DNA from: Phaeodactylum tricornutum CCAP 1055/1
Lineage: Eukaryota > Bacillariophyta > Bacillariophyceae > Surirellales > Neidiaceae
Length of the DNA stretch: 64,000 bases
Reading direction: 5' to 3'
NCBI RefSeq assembly: GCF_000150955.2
Contig: NC_011688.1
Location: forward strand, 1-64,000
A model generated the notes under the pieces. The model was not told where the DNA came from. It made no database searches and was given only the letters and a program-made list of their open reading frames with translations. Made by a program: the position numbers and the translations under genes. Shown here in pieces: positions 55,114 to 64,000 of this stretch. Positions within the stretch are counted from its first letter, which is position 1, and the number at the start of each line of letters is the position of its first letter.

Positions 55114-56535
55114 TCAAAAATCGGGACTTGCTTCAAATACGATCGGCATACCAGTGGTGGGATGTTCGCACTGAAGCAGAGCCGCATGCAAGCACATCGC
55201 TTTCTCGTTCGGAACGTATTCGTCTGTCCAAGCTTGCAACATTTGGAGCCCTGGTCGGGACGCTCGAATACGGTGTGCGTCTGTTTCGTAGGCATTTCCC
55301 GAAATGGATACTGGTGCATGTACTAGGCCCCCATACAATGCTGCTTCGCCGTAGAGACCATACGTGGGATCGCCTACGATGGGATAGCCCAGAGCTGCAC
55401 AATGCACTCGTAGTTGATGCGTTCGACCCGTTACGGGAACAAGTTCCATACGTGTAAAGGGGAGGCCGTTCCGGAATGATCGCGCCAACACTCGAAAACT
55501 TGTTTGACTCGGTTTGGGTTTTTTCCGTATCAATTTTTTCCATCCGTGTTGTTGCAAGTCCTTGACAGCTTGTACAGCATCGGCTTCGGAAGTGGGTGTC
55601 GAAATGCGCATAAAGGGTGGATACTCGTGATCCCGTTGGAGAGGTAGGTCGATTGTACCCTTGTCGATGGGAAAGTGCCCCATCAACAATGCTTGGTATG
55701 TCTTGAGCACAAGCCGATCTCGGAAAATAGCTTGCATTCGTTTCGTTATATTCAGTGTTCGTCCAAACAAGACAATGCCACTGGTAGCCATGTCGAGTCG
55801 ATGAACAATCATGTGTGCTTTGTCCTGAACGGCCTCCCCGAAACGATCGTGTACTAGATCCAAAACACAACTCCGACTGTGAATGCCCGGTACGGTCAAG
55901 ACATCGGGCGGTTTATTGACCACCACAATGTCGCTATCGTGGTAGACAATCTGTAGGGCATCCGACGCTAAAGGCAAACTCAACTTTCTTGCTTGCTGAG
56001 CTTTGCGCATTTGACGTTCGTACCGCAAGACCGACTCAGGGATTGTGACCACGGATTCGAGCATTTCGTCTGTTGTCTCAGTGGTTGCTTCGGAGGCAGC
56101 ACGATTGTGTGACACACCTTGGAAAGGTAAAGCGTTGTGTTCATTCCAGGGAATCGACTGCAGCCCAATAGTAGTCGTTGCGGTTGTTGTTGTGTCTGTT
56201 TTCGGCAAAGTGTCTGCATCCTCGGCGTATTCTATCTTCCAATGCAAAGAGACTTGGTTCGGCGATTGGTTGGCGGCGTCTTTTAAAACGGCACTTCCCG
56301 GAACAGTCGACGCCGCTGCCGATGTGGACATGACAGTGAATCGGTTCGACGTAGCAGCGATCGACTGATCTGACGGCGGAGTCGTCGAGAAAGCGAACGA
56401 CCGTAGTAAGCGTGCAAGCACCACAACAGACTCTTTATGCGCTTTCCCAAACCAGCAATGAGCCGAAACACCAATAGCCTTAGGGGCAGGGGTTGTTGCC
56501 GTCACCACAATTCGACGAGCCGCCGTTCGTTTCAT
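55114..56535 (-). CDS. RluA-family pseudouridine synthase, likely organellar
   Basis: An intronless frame of 473 residues from ATG 56533-56535. The frame stays open to a GTG at 56658, but the first ATG gives a plausible mitochondrial presequence (MKRTAARRIVVTATTPAPKA, then LARLLRSFAFST). After a linker of low conservation (about residues 70-175), the catalytic domain starts at LQIVYHDSDIVVVNKPPDVL. It holds the catalytic Asp in IVHRLDMATSGIVLFGRT, and later LKTYQALLMGHF, GRTHQLRVHCAALGYPIVGD and YGLYGEAALYGG. RluA-type enzymes isomerise uridines in rRNA or tRNA. The target RNA is unknown. It is divergent from the carbamoyl-phosphate synthase gene. Confidence 0.88.
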   Translation of the reverse strand: MKRTAARRIVVTATTPAPKAIGVSAHCWFGKAHKESVVVLARLLRSFAFSTTPPSDQSIAATSNRFTVMSTSAAASTVPGSAVLKDAANQSPNQVSLHWKIEYAEDADTLPKTDTTTTATTTIGLQSIPWNEHNALPFQGVSHNRAASEATTETTDEMLESVVTIPESVLRYERQMRKAQQARKLSLPLASDALQIVYHDSDIVVVNKPPDVLTVPGIHSRSCVLDLVHDRFGEAVQDKAHMIVHRLDMATSGIVLFGRTLNITKRMQAIFRDRLVLKTYQALLMGHFPIDKGTIDLPLQRDHEYPPFMRISTPTSEADAVQAVKDLQQHGWKKLIRKKPKPSQTSFRVLARSFRNGLPFTRMELVPVTGRTHQLRVHCAALGYPIVGDPTYGLYGEAALYGGLVHAPVSISGNAYETDAHRIRASRPGLQMLQAWTDEYVPNEKAMCLHAALLQCEHPTTGMPIVFEASPDF

Positions 56536-56827
56536 GCAGGCATAAAGGATGAGGAACACCGTGCCACAGCTATCCTCAATCGGCTTTTTTGGAGGGGAAA
56601 TTATTGGCTTGTAATGCGGTTCATTGTGTAAGCTGCCGCAAAGTCGGAGGTATGGCACGCACTGTAGACGTTTGTTTTGTCAAGGATCCTACGAACTGTA
56701 ACCAGTAACAATTTGTCGAATCTCTCACTGTCAGTTCCTAACATGAGGGGAAAATCAGGTTGGTAGTCAAGTCACTGGTAGTCACTGTCAATCGCCTTTT
56801 CCGTTGGATATAGTAAATGATGGGGTT

Positions 56828-56867
<40 letters not shown>

Positions 56868-57397
56868 GACAGACAGACAGATAGAAAGACGGACAAACCC
56901 AGACAGTGGCAAATCCTTGATTTCCCAACTTGGAAGGGTGGGGAATCTGTCTTCCAGTCCTGATCTAAATTAATTCGCGTGGAATGCGTGGCATCTGTTG
57001 CTGACGTTTGCTTACTTTCCTTTTCATTAAATATGCCTAGAAAGTGACGTGGCTCCAGCGAGATTTCAAATGCACTTAAGATTCAACTCGAGCGCGCAAA
57101 ATAATTATTGGCTCGAAATGTCACGTTATCGAAACACTGGATATCTTTTGGCGCGCGCGCCGGAAGGAATCCAAAGGCCGTTCAGGGCCATCAAAATCTG
57201 GAGCGTTTCCCTCGTTGTCGGTGGGGGGCGTGCCATGTTTGTTTCATGGGCGGCTCTCTCTCCCCATCTCATAATCTGCATTGTGTTGGTCCTAACAACG
57301 CATGTATCTGATCTCGGTGTGGAGTATTTTGTTTCTGTTTACATCACTTCCACGAAAAGAGGTCACCACCAGTAAGAGCAAGAGCATTCGTGTCACG
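56536..57397. promoter_or_regulatory. Divergent region, pseudouridine synthase and carbamoyl-phosphate synthase
   Basis: 862 bp. It holds TCACTGTCAA at 56782-56791 (exact form of the recurrent 10-mer) and TCACTGTCAG at 56725-56734, then a microsatellite. A plus-strand frame at 57118 begins MSRYRNTGYLLARAPEGIQR, which looks like a mitochondrial presequence. I could not join it to the carbamoyl-phosphate synthase exons with consensus splice sites. Confidence 0.4.
56831..56885. repeat. (AC)n and (CAGA)n microsatellite
   Basis: A perfect AC run of about 33 bp is followed by ACAGACAGACAGACAGATAG. It lies between two divergently transcribed genes. Length variation between strains is likely. Confidence 0.95.
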
Positions 57398-60300
57398 ATG
57401 AACGATGGACCTGGAATTTTCGATTGTCTGGATAAGCAGGTGAGGCAAAGACGAACGGAATGGACAAGGACGACGTCCAACCTTGCGGGTTCTATCGCGA
57501 GTCCGTTGTCTCACACACCATCACTTGGACTCGATGTGTGCACTTTGTAGGGCGATCCGACAATCTTGTATCTCGCTGATGGCTCTCAGCCAATCATGGG
57601 ACACGCGTTCGGTGCCAACACGACCGTTTCGGGGGAGGTCGTCTTCAACACGGGTATGGTCGGCTATCCGGAAGCATTGACGGATCCTTCCTACCGTGGA
57701 CAGATCCTCGTCTTGACGTATCCCTTGATTGGCAACTACGGGGTGCCAGATGAGAATATCAAGGATGCGCACGGCTTGCCCAAGTACTTTGAGTCTTCAC
57801 AAATTCACGTTGCCGGTCTCATTGTCAGCAGTTATTCTTGGCAGCATTCCCATTGGGCGGCACAAAAATCTCTCAGCAAGTGGCTGACGGACAACAACGT
57901 ACCCGCCATGTATGGTGTCGATACTCGTGCGCTTACCAAGCGATTGCGAGAACACGGGTCGATCCTGGGACGCATGATTGTGGTACGTTCTCTTGTGACG
58001 GCGACGACACCGCTGGTGAAACGTAAGTATGGAGCACGACAGGAATGATTCTTACACATTGTTGCATCATGGCTTTGTAGAATCCGCCCCGTATCGAAGA
58101 ATCGGTTTCTTCCGAAATGTTTGACGATCCGAATACACGCAATTTGGTCGCGGAGGTCTCGACCAAGAAAGTCGTTGTCTACGGCACGGGAAACTCGCCC
58201 AAGGTCATTGCCTACGATTGCGGAATGAAGTATAACATTATTCGCTACCTCGTCGAGATTCACAAGGTCGAGCTCGCTGTTGTTCCTTACGACTACGATC
58301 TCGAAGCTAATCCCGACAACCTCGAATGGGAAGGCCTCTTTCTTTCCAACGGTCCCGGGAACCCGACCATGTGCGAGCAAACCATCAAGTCGATTCAGTA
58401 CGCCTTGAATCTGGAAGTAGCCAAGCCAATCTTTGGTATTTGTCTCGGTAATCAGCTGCTGGCACTCGCTTCTGGCGCCAAGACCTACAAGCTCAAGTAT
58501 GGAAACCGTGGAATGAATCAGCCTTGTATCGACTTGCGGACGGGACGATGCTACATTACTCCACAGAATCACGGCTTTGCCGTCGACGCAGCGAGTTTGT
58601 GCGAGTTTTGGAAACCACTCTTTCTCAACGCCAACGATCTGACCAACGAAGGTATCGTACACACGAACAAGCCCTTTTTCAGTGTCCAGTTTCACCCGGA
58701 AGCGTGCGGCGGTCCGACCGACACTGCGTTTTTGTTCGACAAATTCGTCGGACACGTAAAGAATGTGCCACAGCCGTTGGTGTTGCAAGATAGTCTCAGC
58801 TACGAGCGCAAGACGTACAAGAAAGTTTTGCTGGTTGGTAGTGGCGGTTTGAGCATCGGACAGGCTGGTGAATTTGATTACTCCGGAAGCCAGTGCATCA
58901 AGGCGCTCAAGGAGGAAGGCATTGAAGTCATCCTGATCAACCCGAACATCGCAACCGTTCAGACCTCACAAGAAAAGGAAGAAAAACAGGCTCGTGCTGC
59001 TGACCGAGTCTACTTTTTGCCCATTCAACCCAATGTTGTCATGGACATCATTCGCAAAGAGCGCCCTGATGGTATCATCGTATCCATGGGTGGACAGACT
59101 GCCTTGAACGTTGGAGTTCAGCTTTGGCGCTCGGGGGAACTTCAGGCTGAAGGTGTGGAAGTTCTCGGTACGCAAATTCCTGTCATTGTAGCTACAGAAG
59201 ACCGCGAGATCTTCAGTGAAAAGCTGAAGGAAATTGATGAGACTATTGCTCTCTCGTATAGCGCTACCAATATTGAGGAGGCGGTCGTAGCCGCGAACAA
59301 GATTGGATACCCCGTGCTGATCCGAGCTGCCTACGCTTTGGGAGGTCTAGGGTCTGGATTCGCGGAGAACGATGCCGAGCTCAAGACAATGGCAGCCAAG
59401 GCCTTTTCGACGAGCGATCAAATTTTGATTGACCAGGACTTGCGTGGTTGGAAGGAACTAGAATATGAAGTTGTCCGTGACAACAGTGACAACTGTATTA
59501 CGGTGTGCAATATGGAGAATTTCGATCCTCTGGGTATTCACACGGGAGACTCCATTGTTGTCGCCCCATCTCAAACTTTGACCAACCGGGAGTACTTTAT
59601 GCTCCGCCGTACTGCTCTGAAGGTGGTTCGCCACTTAGGTATTGTTGGAGAATGCAACATCCAGTACGCCTTGCACCCTGAAAGTGAACGCTATTGTATC
59701 ATTGAGGTGAATGCTCGTCTTTCGCGATCCTCTGCCTTGGCCTCCAAGGCCACTGGTTATCCACTTGCTTACGTCGCAACCAAGCTGTCGCTGGGAAAAA
59801 ATCTTGTTTCGATTCGAAATTCAGTGACGAAGACAACAACGGCTTGTTTCGAGCCCAGTTTGGACTACTGCGTCCTGAAAATGCCTCGCTGGGATCTGAA
59901 GAAGTTTTCCCGTGTCTCCAACAAGCTTGGTTCTTCCATGCTTAGTGTTGGAGAAGTCATGTCGATTGGTCGCTCCTTCGAAGAAGTGATGCAGAAGGCG
60001 TGCCGTATGGTAAACCCGAATCTAGACGGTCTCGAAGGAAACTACTCCGGGCTCGTCGATGAAAGTTTTGACTTGGAAACGCAACTGACTACCCCCACCG
60101 ACACACGCTTATTTGCGGTCCAGACAGCTCTTGAGAACGGCTGGTCCGTAGACAAAGTACACGATTTGACAAAGATTGATCGTTGGTTCCTAAGCAAATT
60201 GAACAATATTGCTACAATGCGAAAGGCCGCAATGGCTGCCGGTTCTCTCGACAACTTAACGAGCAATAATGGACGGGAGCGTATGCGTCAACTGAAAATG

Positions 60301-62247
60301 GCGGGTTTCAGCGACCGACAAATTGCTCGCTACGTTGGTCTTCCAGGTACGCTTGACGGTGAGTCGCGCGTCCGTGACCGTCGAAAGTATCTCGGAGTGA
60401 CCCCTGTTGTCAAACAGATTGATACGCTTGCTGCTGAATTCCCGGCACAGACGAATTACCTCTACGTAACCTACTCGGGAGATGAGGATGACATCGAGCC
60501 ATCATCACACTCATCACAACTCACCCCGTCTTACCGCTATTCTCTTACGGAGAAGTCTCGCTTGGATTCGGGCGAGTTTCGTGCCCGAGCTAGAGCCTTT
60601 TCGGTCGGCCAGGCAGTGGCCAAGAATACTTTGAAGGAGGCAAAAGAACGGGGCGTCATAGTTCTGGGCTGTGGAGCCTATTGTATCGGGTCCAGTGTTG
60701 AGTTCGATTGGTGTGCGGTCTCGTGCATTCGACAGTTGCGCCGCGATGGATTCAAGAGCATCATAATCAATTACAATCCCGAGACTGTAAGTACAGATTA
60801 TGATGAGAGCGACCAGCTCTATTTCGAAGAGCTCAGCACAGAGCGTGTTTTGGATATCTACGAACGCGAAGGAGCTGCTGGTGTTATCGTTTCGGTTGGA
60901 GGACAAATTCCGAATAACCTGGCAGATCCGCTTTCACAGAGTGGCGTTAACATTTTGGGAACAGATTCTAGCGACATTGGCCGTGCCGAGGATCGTCGTC
61001 AATTCTCGGACATGCTTGACACCCTTGGAATCCAACAGCCCGAGTGGTCTGTCCTCAAATCGAAAGACGAAGCGATTTTGTTTGCCGAGAAGGTTGAGTA
61101 CCCAGTTCTAGTTCGTCCCAGTTTCGTGCTCTCTGGCGCTTCGATGAGAGTCGCCGCCGATGAGTTCCAGTTGCGCAACTTTTTGGACTTGGCTGCGGAC
61201 GTTGGTAACGACAAGCCAGTCGTCGTGACCAAATTTATCCTCGGAGCGAAGGAGATCGAGTTTGATGCGGTAGCTAACAAGGGAACAATTCTCAACTACG
61301 CAATTGGTGAGCACTTGGAAAATGCTGGTGTTCACAGCGGAGATGCTACTGTTATCCTTCCGGCCCAAAAATTATACGTCAGTACGATCCGTCAGGTCAA
61401 GCGTTACGCCAGTGCGATTGCGAAGTCTCTTCGCATCACGGGACCATTTAATATCCAGTTCATGGCTAAAGGTAATCATGTGCAGGTCATTGAATGCAAT
61501 CTTCGCGCGAGTCGAACCTTTCCGTTCGTAAGCAAAACGTTGAACAACAATTTTATCTCTCTCGCCACGAAGGCTATGGTTGGACTTGAAGCCGTTCCCT
61601 ACAAGATTTCGTTGCTCGATATTGACTTCATCTGCGTAAAAGCTCCCATCTTTTCATTTACCCGCCTTCGTGGTGCCGACCCGACCTTGGGTGTGGAGAT
61701 GGCGTCGACTGGCGAGGTTGCTTGCTTTGGAGAAGATTCTCATTCCGCGTTCTTGCAGTCAATGCTTTCGACAACGTTCAAGTTACCCAACAAGAATCGA
61801 ACCATTTTGCTTTCAATCGCCAGTGAGGAATACCGACGTGAGTTTGCTGAGGCTGCTGTCATTTTGCACCGTCTGGGCTATAAACTTTTCGGAACTCCTG
61901 GTACGGCAGCGTACTACCAAGACAATCACGGCATTGAGATCAAGTCTGTTTCTAAACCGGATGCTGAAACGGACGATGCTCCGGGAACTGCCTTGCACGA
62001 AATCAAGAACGGAAAGATTGACTTGGTGATTAATGTGAGTGAAGGAGCGACGCGTCGCGAAGAAATCACGTCGGGTTACATTATCCGCCGGGCGGTGGTG
62101 GACTTCGGGGTCAGTCTGGTAACGGATGTTAAGTGTGCCATTAAACTCGCGGAGTGCTTTGACCGCGGAATGGGCGACGGTAAATTCGTTCCACGCCACA
62201 TTGGTGAGTTCTACAAGATCCCGACGATTGGCTGGACGAGTACCTAA
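57398..62247 (+). CDS. Carbamoyl-phosphate synthase, glutamine-dependent, fused (CPS III type)
   Basis: Exons 57398-57439, 57551-57982 and 58081-62247 give 1546 residues. Introns of 111 and 98 bp have GTGAGG/TTTGTAG and GTACGT/TTTGTAG borders. The small CPS domain ([34 protein letters not shown]) is followed by a class I glutamine amidotransferase with the nucleophile C279 in GICLGNQ and [10 protein letters not shown]. The two ATP-grasp halves begin [20 protein letters not shown] and [20 protein letters not shown]. An MGS-like allosteric domain closes the protein. There is no fused ATCase or dihydroorotase. Diatoms are known to use such an enzyme at the head of a urea cycle. The intact Cys shows that it can use glutamine. 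The first exon (14 codons) is my weakest call, because no targeting peptide is in it. A mitochondrial or cytosolic site cannot be decided. Confidence 0.93.
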
Positions 62248-63048
62248 GCGGACGGGACACGGAGAACCCTCTACATATATAAGAACTTTAGGAACCACAG
62301 TGAATACAGACGCCTTTGATTGGCGTTGCGTGTGTACCATAGACACCATAAATACAAACTCAAATAATTCCTCTGTTCATTTTTGTTGTTTTCCGTTTGT
62401 GCTGCTTGCGAGATGCAGAAAAGATCGGAGGTAGAACGTCGCTTTACCAGAGACTCTAGCTCTCGGTGGAGATTGTTTTCGGGTATGTATCTGAGTTCTC
62501 TTCAATTGTGTATATCTAATCTTGATTTGCTGTTACACGTCATGGTGTTTATTACAGAGTTTAGTTTCGGCCCAATCTTTCACGCGGGGCCAAATCCAAA
62601 TATGTAACGTCGGTCAGTGCGCATCAAAGACAGAAAGCTTCGGTGACTTGCAAAGAACGAGTGCGACCGGAAAGACGCCATGAAAAAAAAAGACTTTGGA
62701 TGACACACGCGTAGTCTCACTTGATGTAACAAGATCTAAGTCCAACGGCGGGAATGATGCTACGCACATACAGCGGCCCTCCTCATGTACCTAATGATAC
62801 TCTTGACGTACGAAATAGTGAATGGAAACCAATCCATGTGAACAAAAGTATATTCCGTGCGGAGCGGGGTGGCTATTGGAAGTCATTTGTAGCCTTCCCG
62901 AACAAAAACCACAGTAACCGCAATAAAACGATTTCACAAGCCAAGAATAATGTCTATTATCATTGAACTTTTTAAAACGACAAATGCCAGGACCCACCAA
63001 GTGTCGTAGTGCACCGGGACGGATATTCCTTGCATCGGGTGTGCAACT
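62248..63048. other. Convergent region after carbamoyl-phosphate synthase
   Basis: 801 bp between two 3' ends. Short frames at 62383-62607 and 62754-62966 have no recognisable content. An A-rich run (AAAAAAAAA) is at 62683-62691. Confidence 0.35.
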
Positions 63049-63471
63049 TTACGACGTCGCGCCGGATTGAGCCAGCACATCCACCGGCACCTTGGGACTT
63101 TGCTTGCCATCTTGCCAGGTACTGACCTTATACGCAAAGGCTTCTTGCTCCATGGCTTTTCGTTGTGCGGGTTCCTTGAGGGCTCCACGCATAGAAGTGG
63201 CGGCCTTGTTGACGTACTGCAGAGACAATAATAATGTTAGTTTACAACAAGAAAAAAGAGAGAGATTGCGCGCGTTTTTTTCGTTTGTTGATTCCAGAGG
63301 TGCCACAGCAATGGCAGTATTGATCCGGGCGATTGCAGGGAGGGTCGCTTGGATCACTATTTCCTTGCCGATCCACTTTTTTGATTGATACTCGATGTTC
63401 CCCCGTTTTCTTACCTGCAAATACGACATGCCGGCCATGCGCCAAAAGGTAGTAACAGGCTTTCCGCTCAT
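63049..63471 (-). CDS. ATP15: Mitochondrial F1-ATP synthase subunit epsilon
   Basis: Exons 63415-63471 and 63049-63216 give 74 residues. The 198-bp intron (GTAAGA, CTGCAG) joins GMSYLQ to YVNKAATS. The protein follows the family: TTFWRMAGMSYLQYVNKAAT, SMRGALKEPAQRKAMEQEA, then KVSTWQDGKQ. Mitochondrial epsilon (bacterial-type epsilon is delta in mitochondria) is a single-helix peptide of the central stalk, usually 50-75 residues. The open frame upstream of 63471 is not part of the family protein. The gene is small and split and could be overlooked. Confidence 0.9.
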   Translation of the reverse strand: MSGKPVTTFWRMAGMSYLQVRKRGNIEYQSKKWIGKEIVIQATLPAIARINTAIAVAPLESTNEKNARNLSLFSCCKLTLLLSLQYVNKAATSMRGALKEPAQRKAMEQEAFAYKVSTWQDGKQSPKVPVDVLAQSGATS

Positions 63472-64000
63472 AGTAATGGTGACGACAATGATACGTTCCA
63501 AAGGGTATGCGACGAGAAAGTCTGAAGAGTCGCGTCGAATCCAGAGGTGTTGCGATCTCCGCAGCGGCAGCGCCGAGCCCATGGTCCGGAGACCCGAGGG
63601 GAACCCGAAATTGACGTGACGAAAGCAGTGACGTGCCCGAACGCGATCGGTCGCATGCCAGGCGTCCTACGGTGGACTTACAGACGTACAGAGGAACACG
63701 AGCCCATCTTCCCACTGATTCCGATCCGTACGGCGCACGGCCCATTCTTGCGCGCCGAGAGGTCCGCGCCAGTTTCGTGGCACGCCAGACGTCGGAATCC
63801 CTGGGAGCGTTTGTGTAGACTTGTACGAGAAGAGAAATTCGTACATCGCGCCGGACTGCATTTCGCGGTACCGAGGGGGAGAGTGCGGGGGAGTGGCGCC
63901 AATCCGTACCGCGGCAATTACCGTGTTTTACAGTTTTGTATGTTGTTAGATTAGCTAGAGTAGAGGTAGTAGTAGTGGTAGTTATTACATAGTACGATAT
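63472..64000. promoter_or_regulatory. Upstream region of ATP synthase epsilon
   Basis: 529 bp to the window end. A 135-codon plus-strand frame (63547-63954) is rich in Arg and Pro, has no recognisable domain and is probably incidental. The region should contain the ATP synthase epsilon promoter. Confidence 0.35.

Noticed and set aside
57832-58788. 318-codon minus-strand frame inside carbamoyl-phosphate synthase
   Set aside because: Antisense shadow of a highly conserved coding exon.
63547-63954. 135-codon plus-strand frame at the window end
   Set aside because: Arg/Pro-rich composition typical of a chance frame antisense to the ATP synthase epsilon upstream region; no domain.

Overview
The window is the left end of a nuclear chromosome of a diatom, most likely Phaeodactylum tricornutum or a close relative. 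The evidence is a perfect CCCTAA telomere at base 1, Ty1/copia elements of the type abundant in diatoms (often called CoDi), short GT-AG introns of 76-242 bp, and an intron-poor, densely packed gene set that includes an animal-like glutamine-dependent carbamoyl-phosphate synthase. The species name is inferred from this style and was not searched.

Bases 1-25,293 are subtelomeric. The telomere (1-279) is followed by two diverged copies of a subtelomeric block (about 285-1380 and 3105-3935), the first holding a 165-bp tandem array. Then come fossil copia pieces, one large glycosyltransferase fusion gene (6202-9036, minus), a compound copia region (9590-17270) interrupted by an 873-bp hAT-like DNA transposon with an 8-bp target duplication, local 144-bp tandem repeats, a decayed host glycosyltransferase-like gene (18787-20049), and a young copia element (20131-24376, minus) bounded by GATAG duplications. 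A 229-bp segment spanning the hAT/copia junction is repeated inside the young element, which gives a relative order of events.

Bases 25,294-63,471 are ordinary euchromatin with housekeeping genes on both strands: VKOR, a plastid-type protein of unknown function, a VAP/MSP-domain ER anchor, a YrdC/Sua5-like protein, fibrillarin, a phosphate-type MFS transporter, NTF2, a secreted amphipathic-helix protein, condensin subunit 3, a type I membrane protein, a coiled-coil protein, arginyl-tRNA-protein transferase ATE1, a protein with a ubiquitin-like N-terminus and an apparent frameshift, a sirtuin, Xaa-Pro dipeptidase, eIF3i (whose first coding exon is the ATG alone), an RluA-type pseudouridine synthase, carbamoyl-phosphate synthase and mitochondrial ATP synthase epsilon. 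No tRNA, rRNA or CRISPR was found.

The genes do not form one pathway. The most unexpected shared signal is a 10-mer, TTGACWGTGA (reverse complement TCACWGTCAA), found exactly eight times, outside coding sequence or on its edge, with about nine near-matches. Its core also sits in each of the first three units of the subtelomeric 165-bp array. I calculate about 0.24 chance occurrences for 64 kb of random sequence. All exon boundaries were derived by eye from splice consensus, frame continuity and family knowledge.
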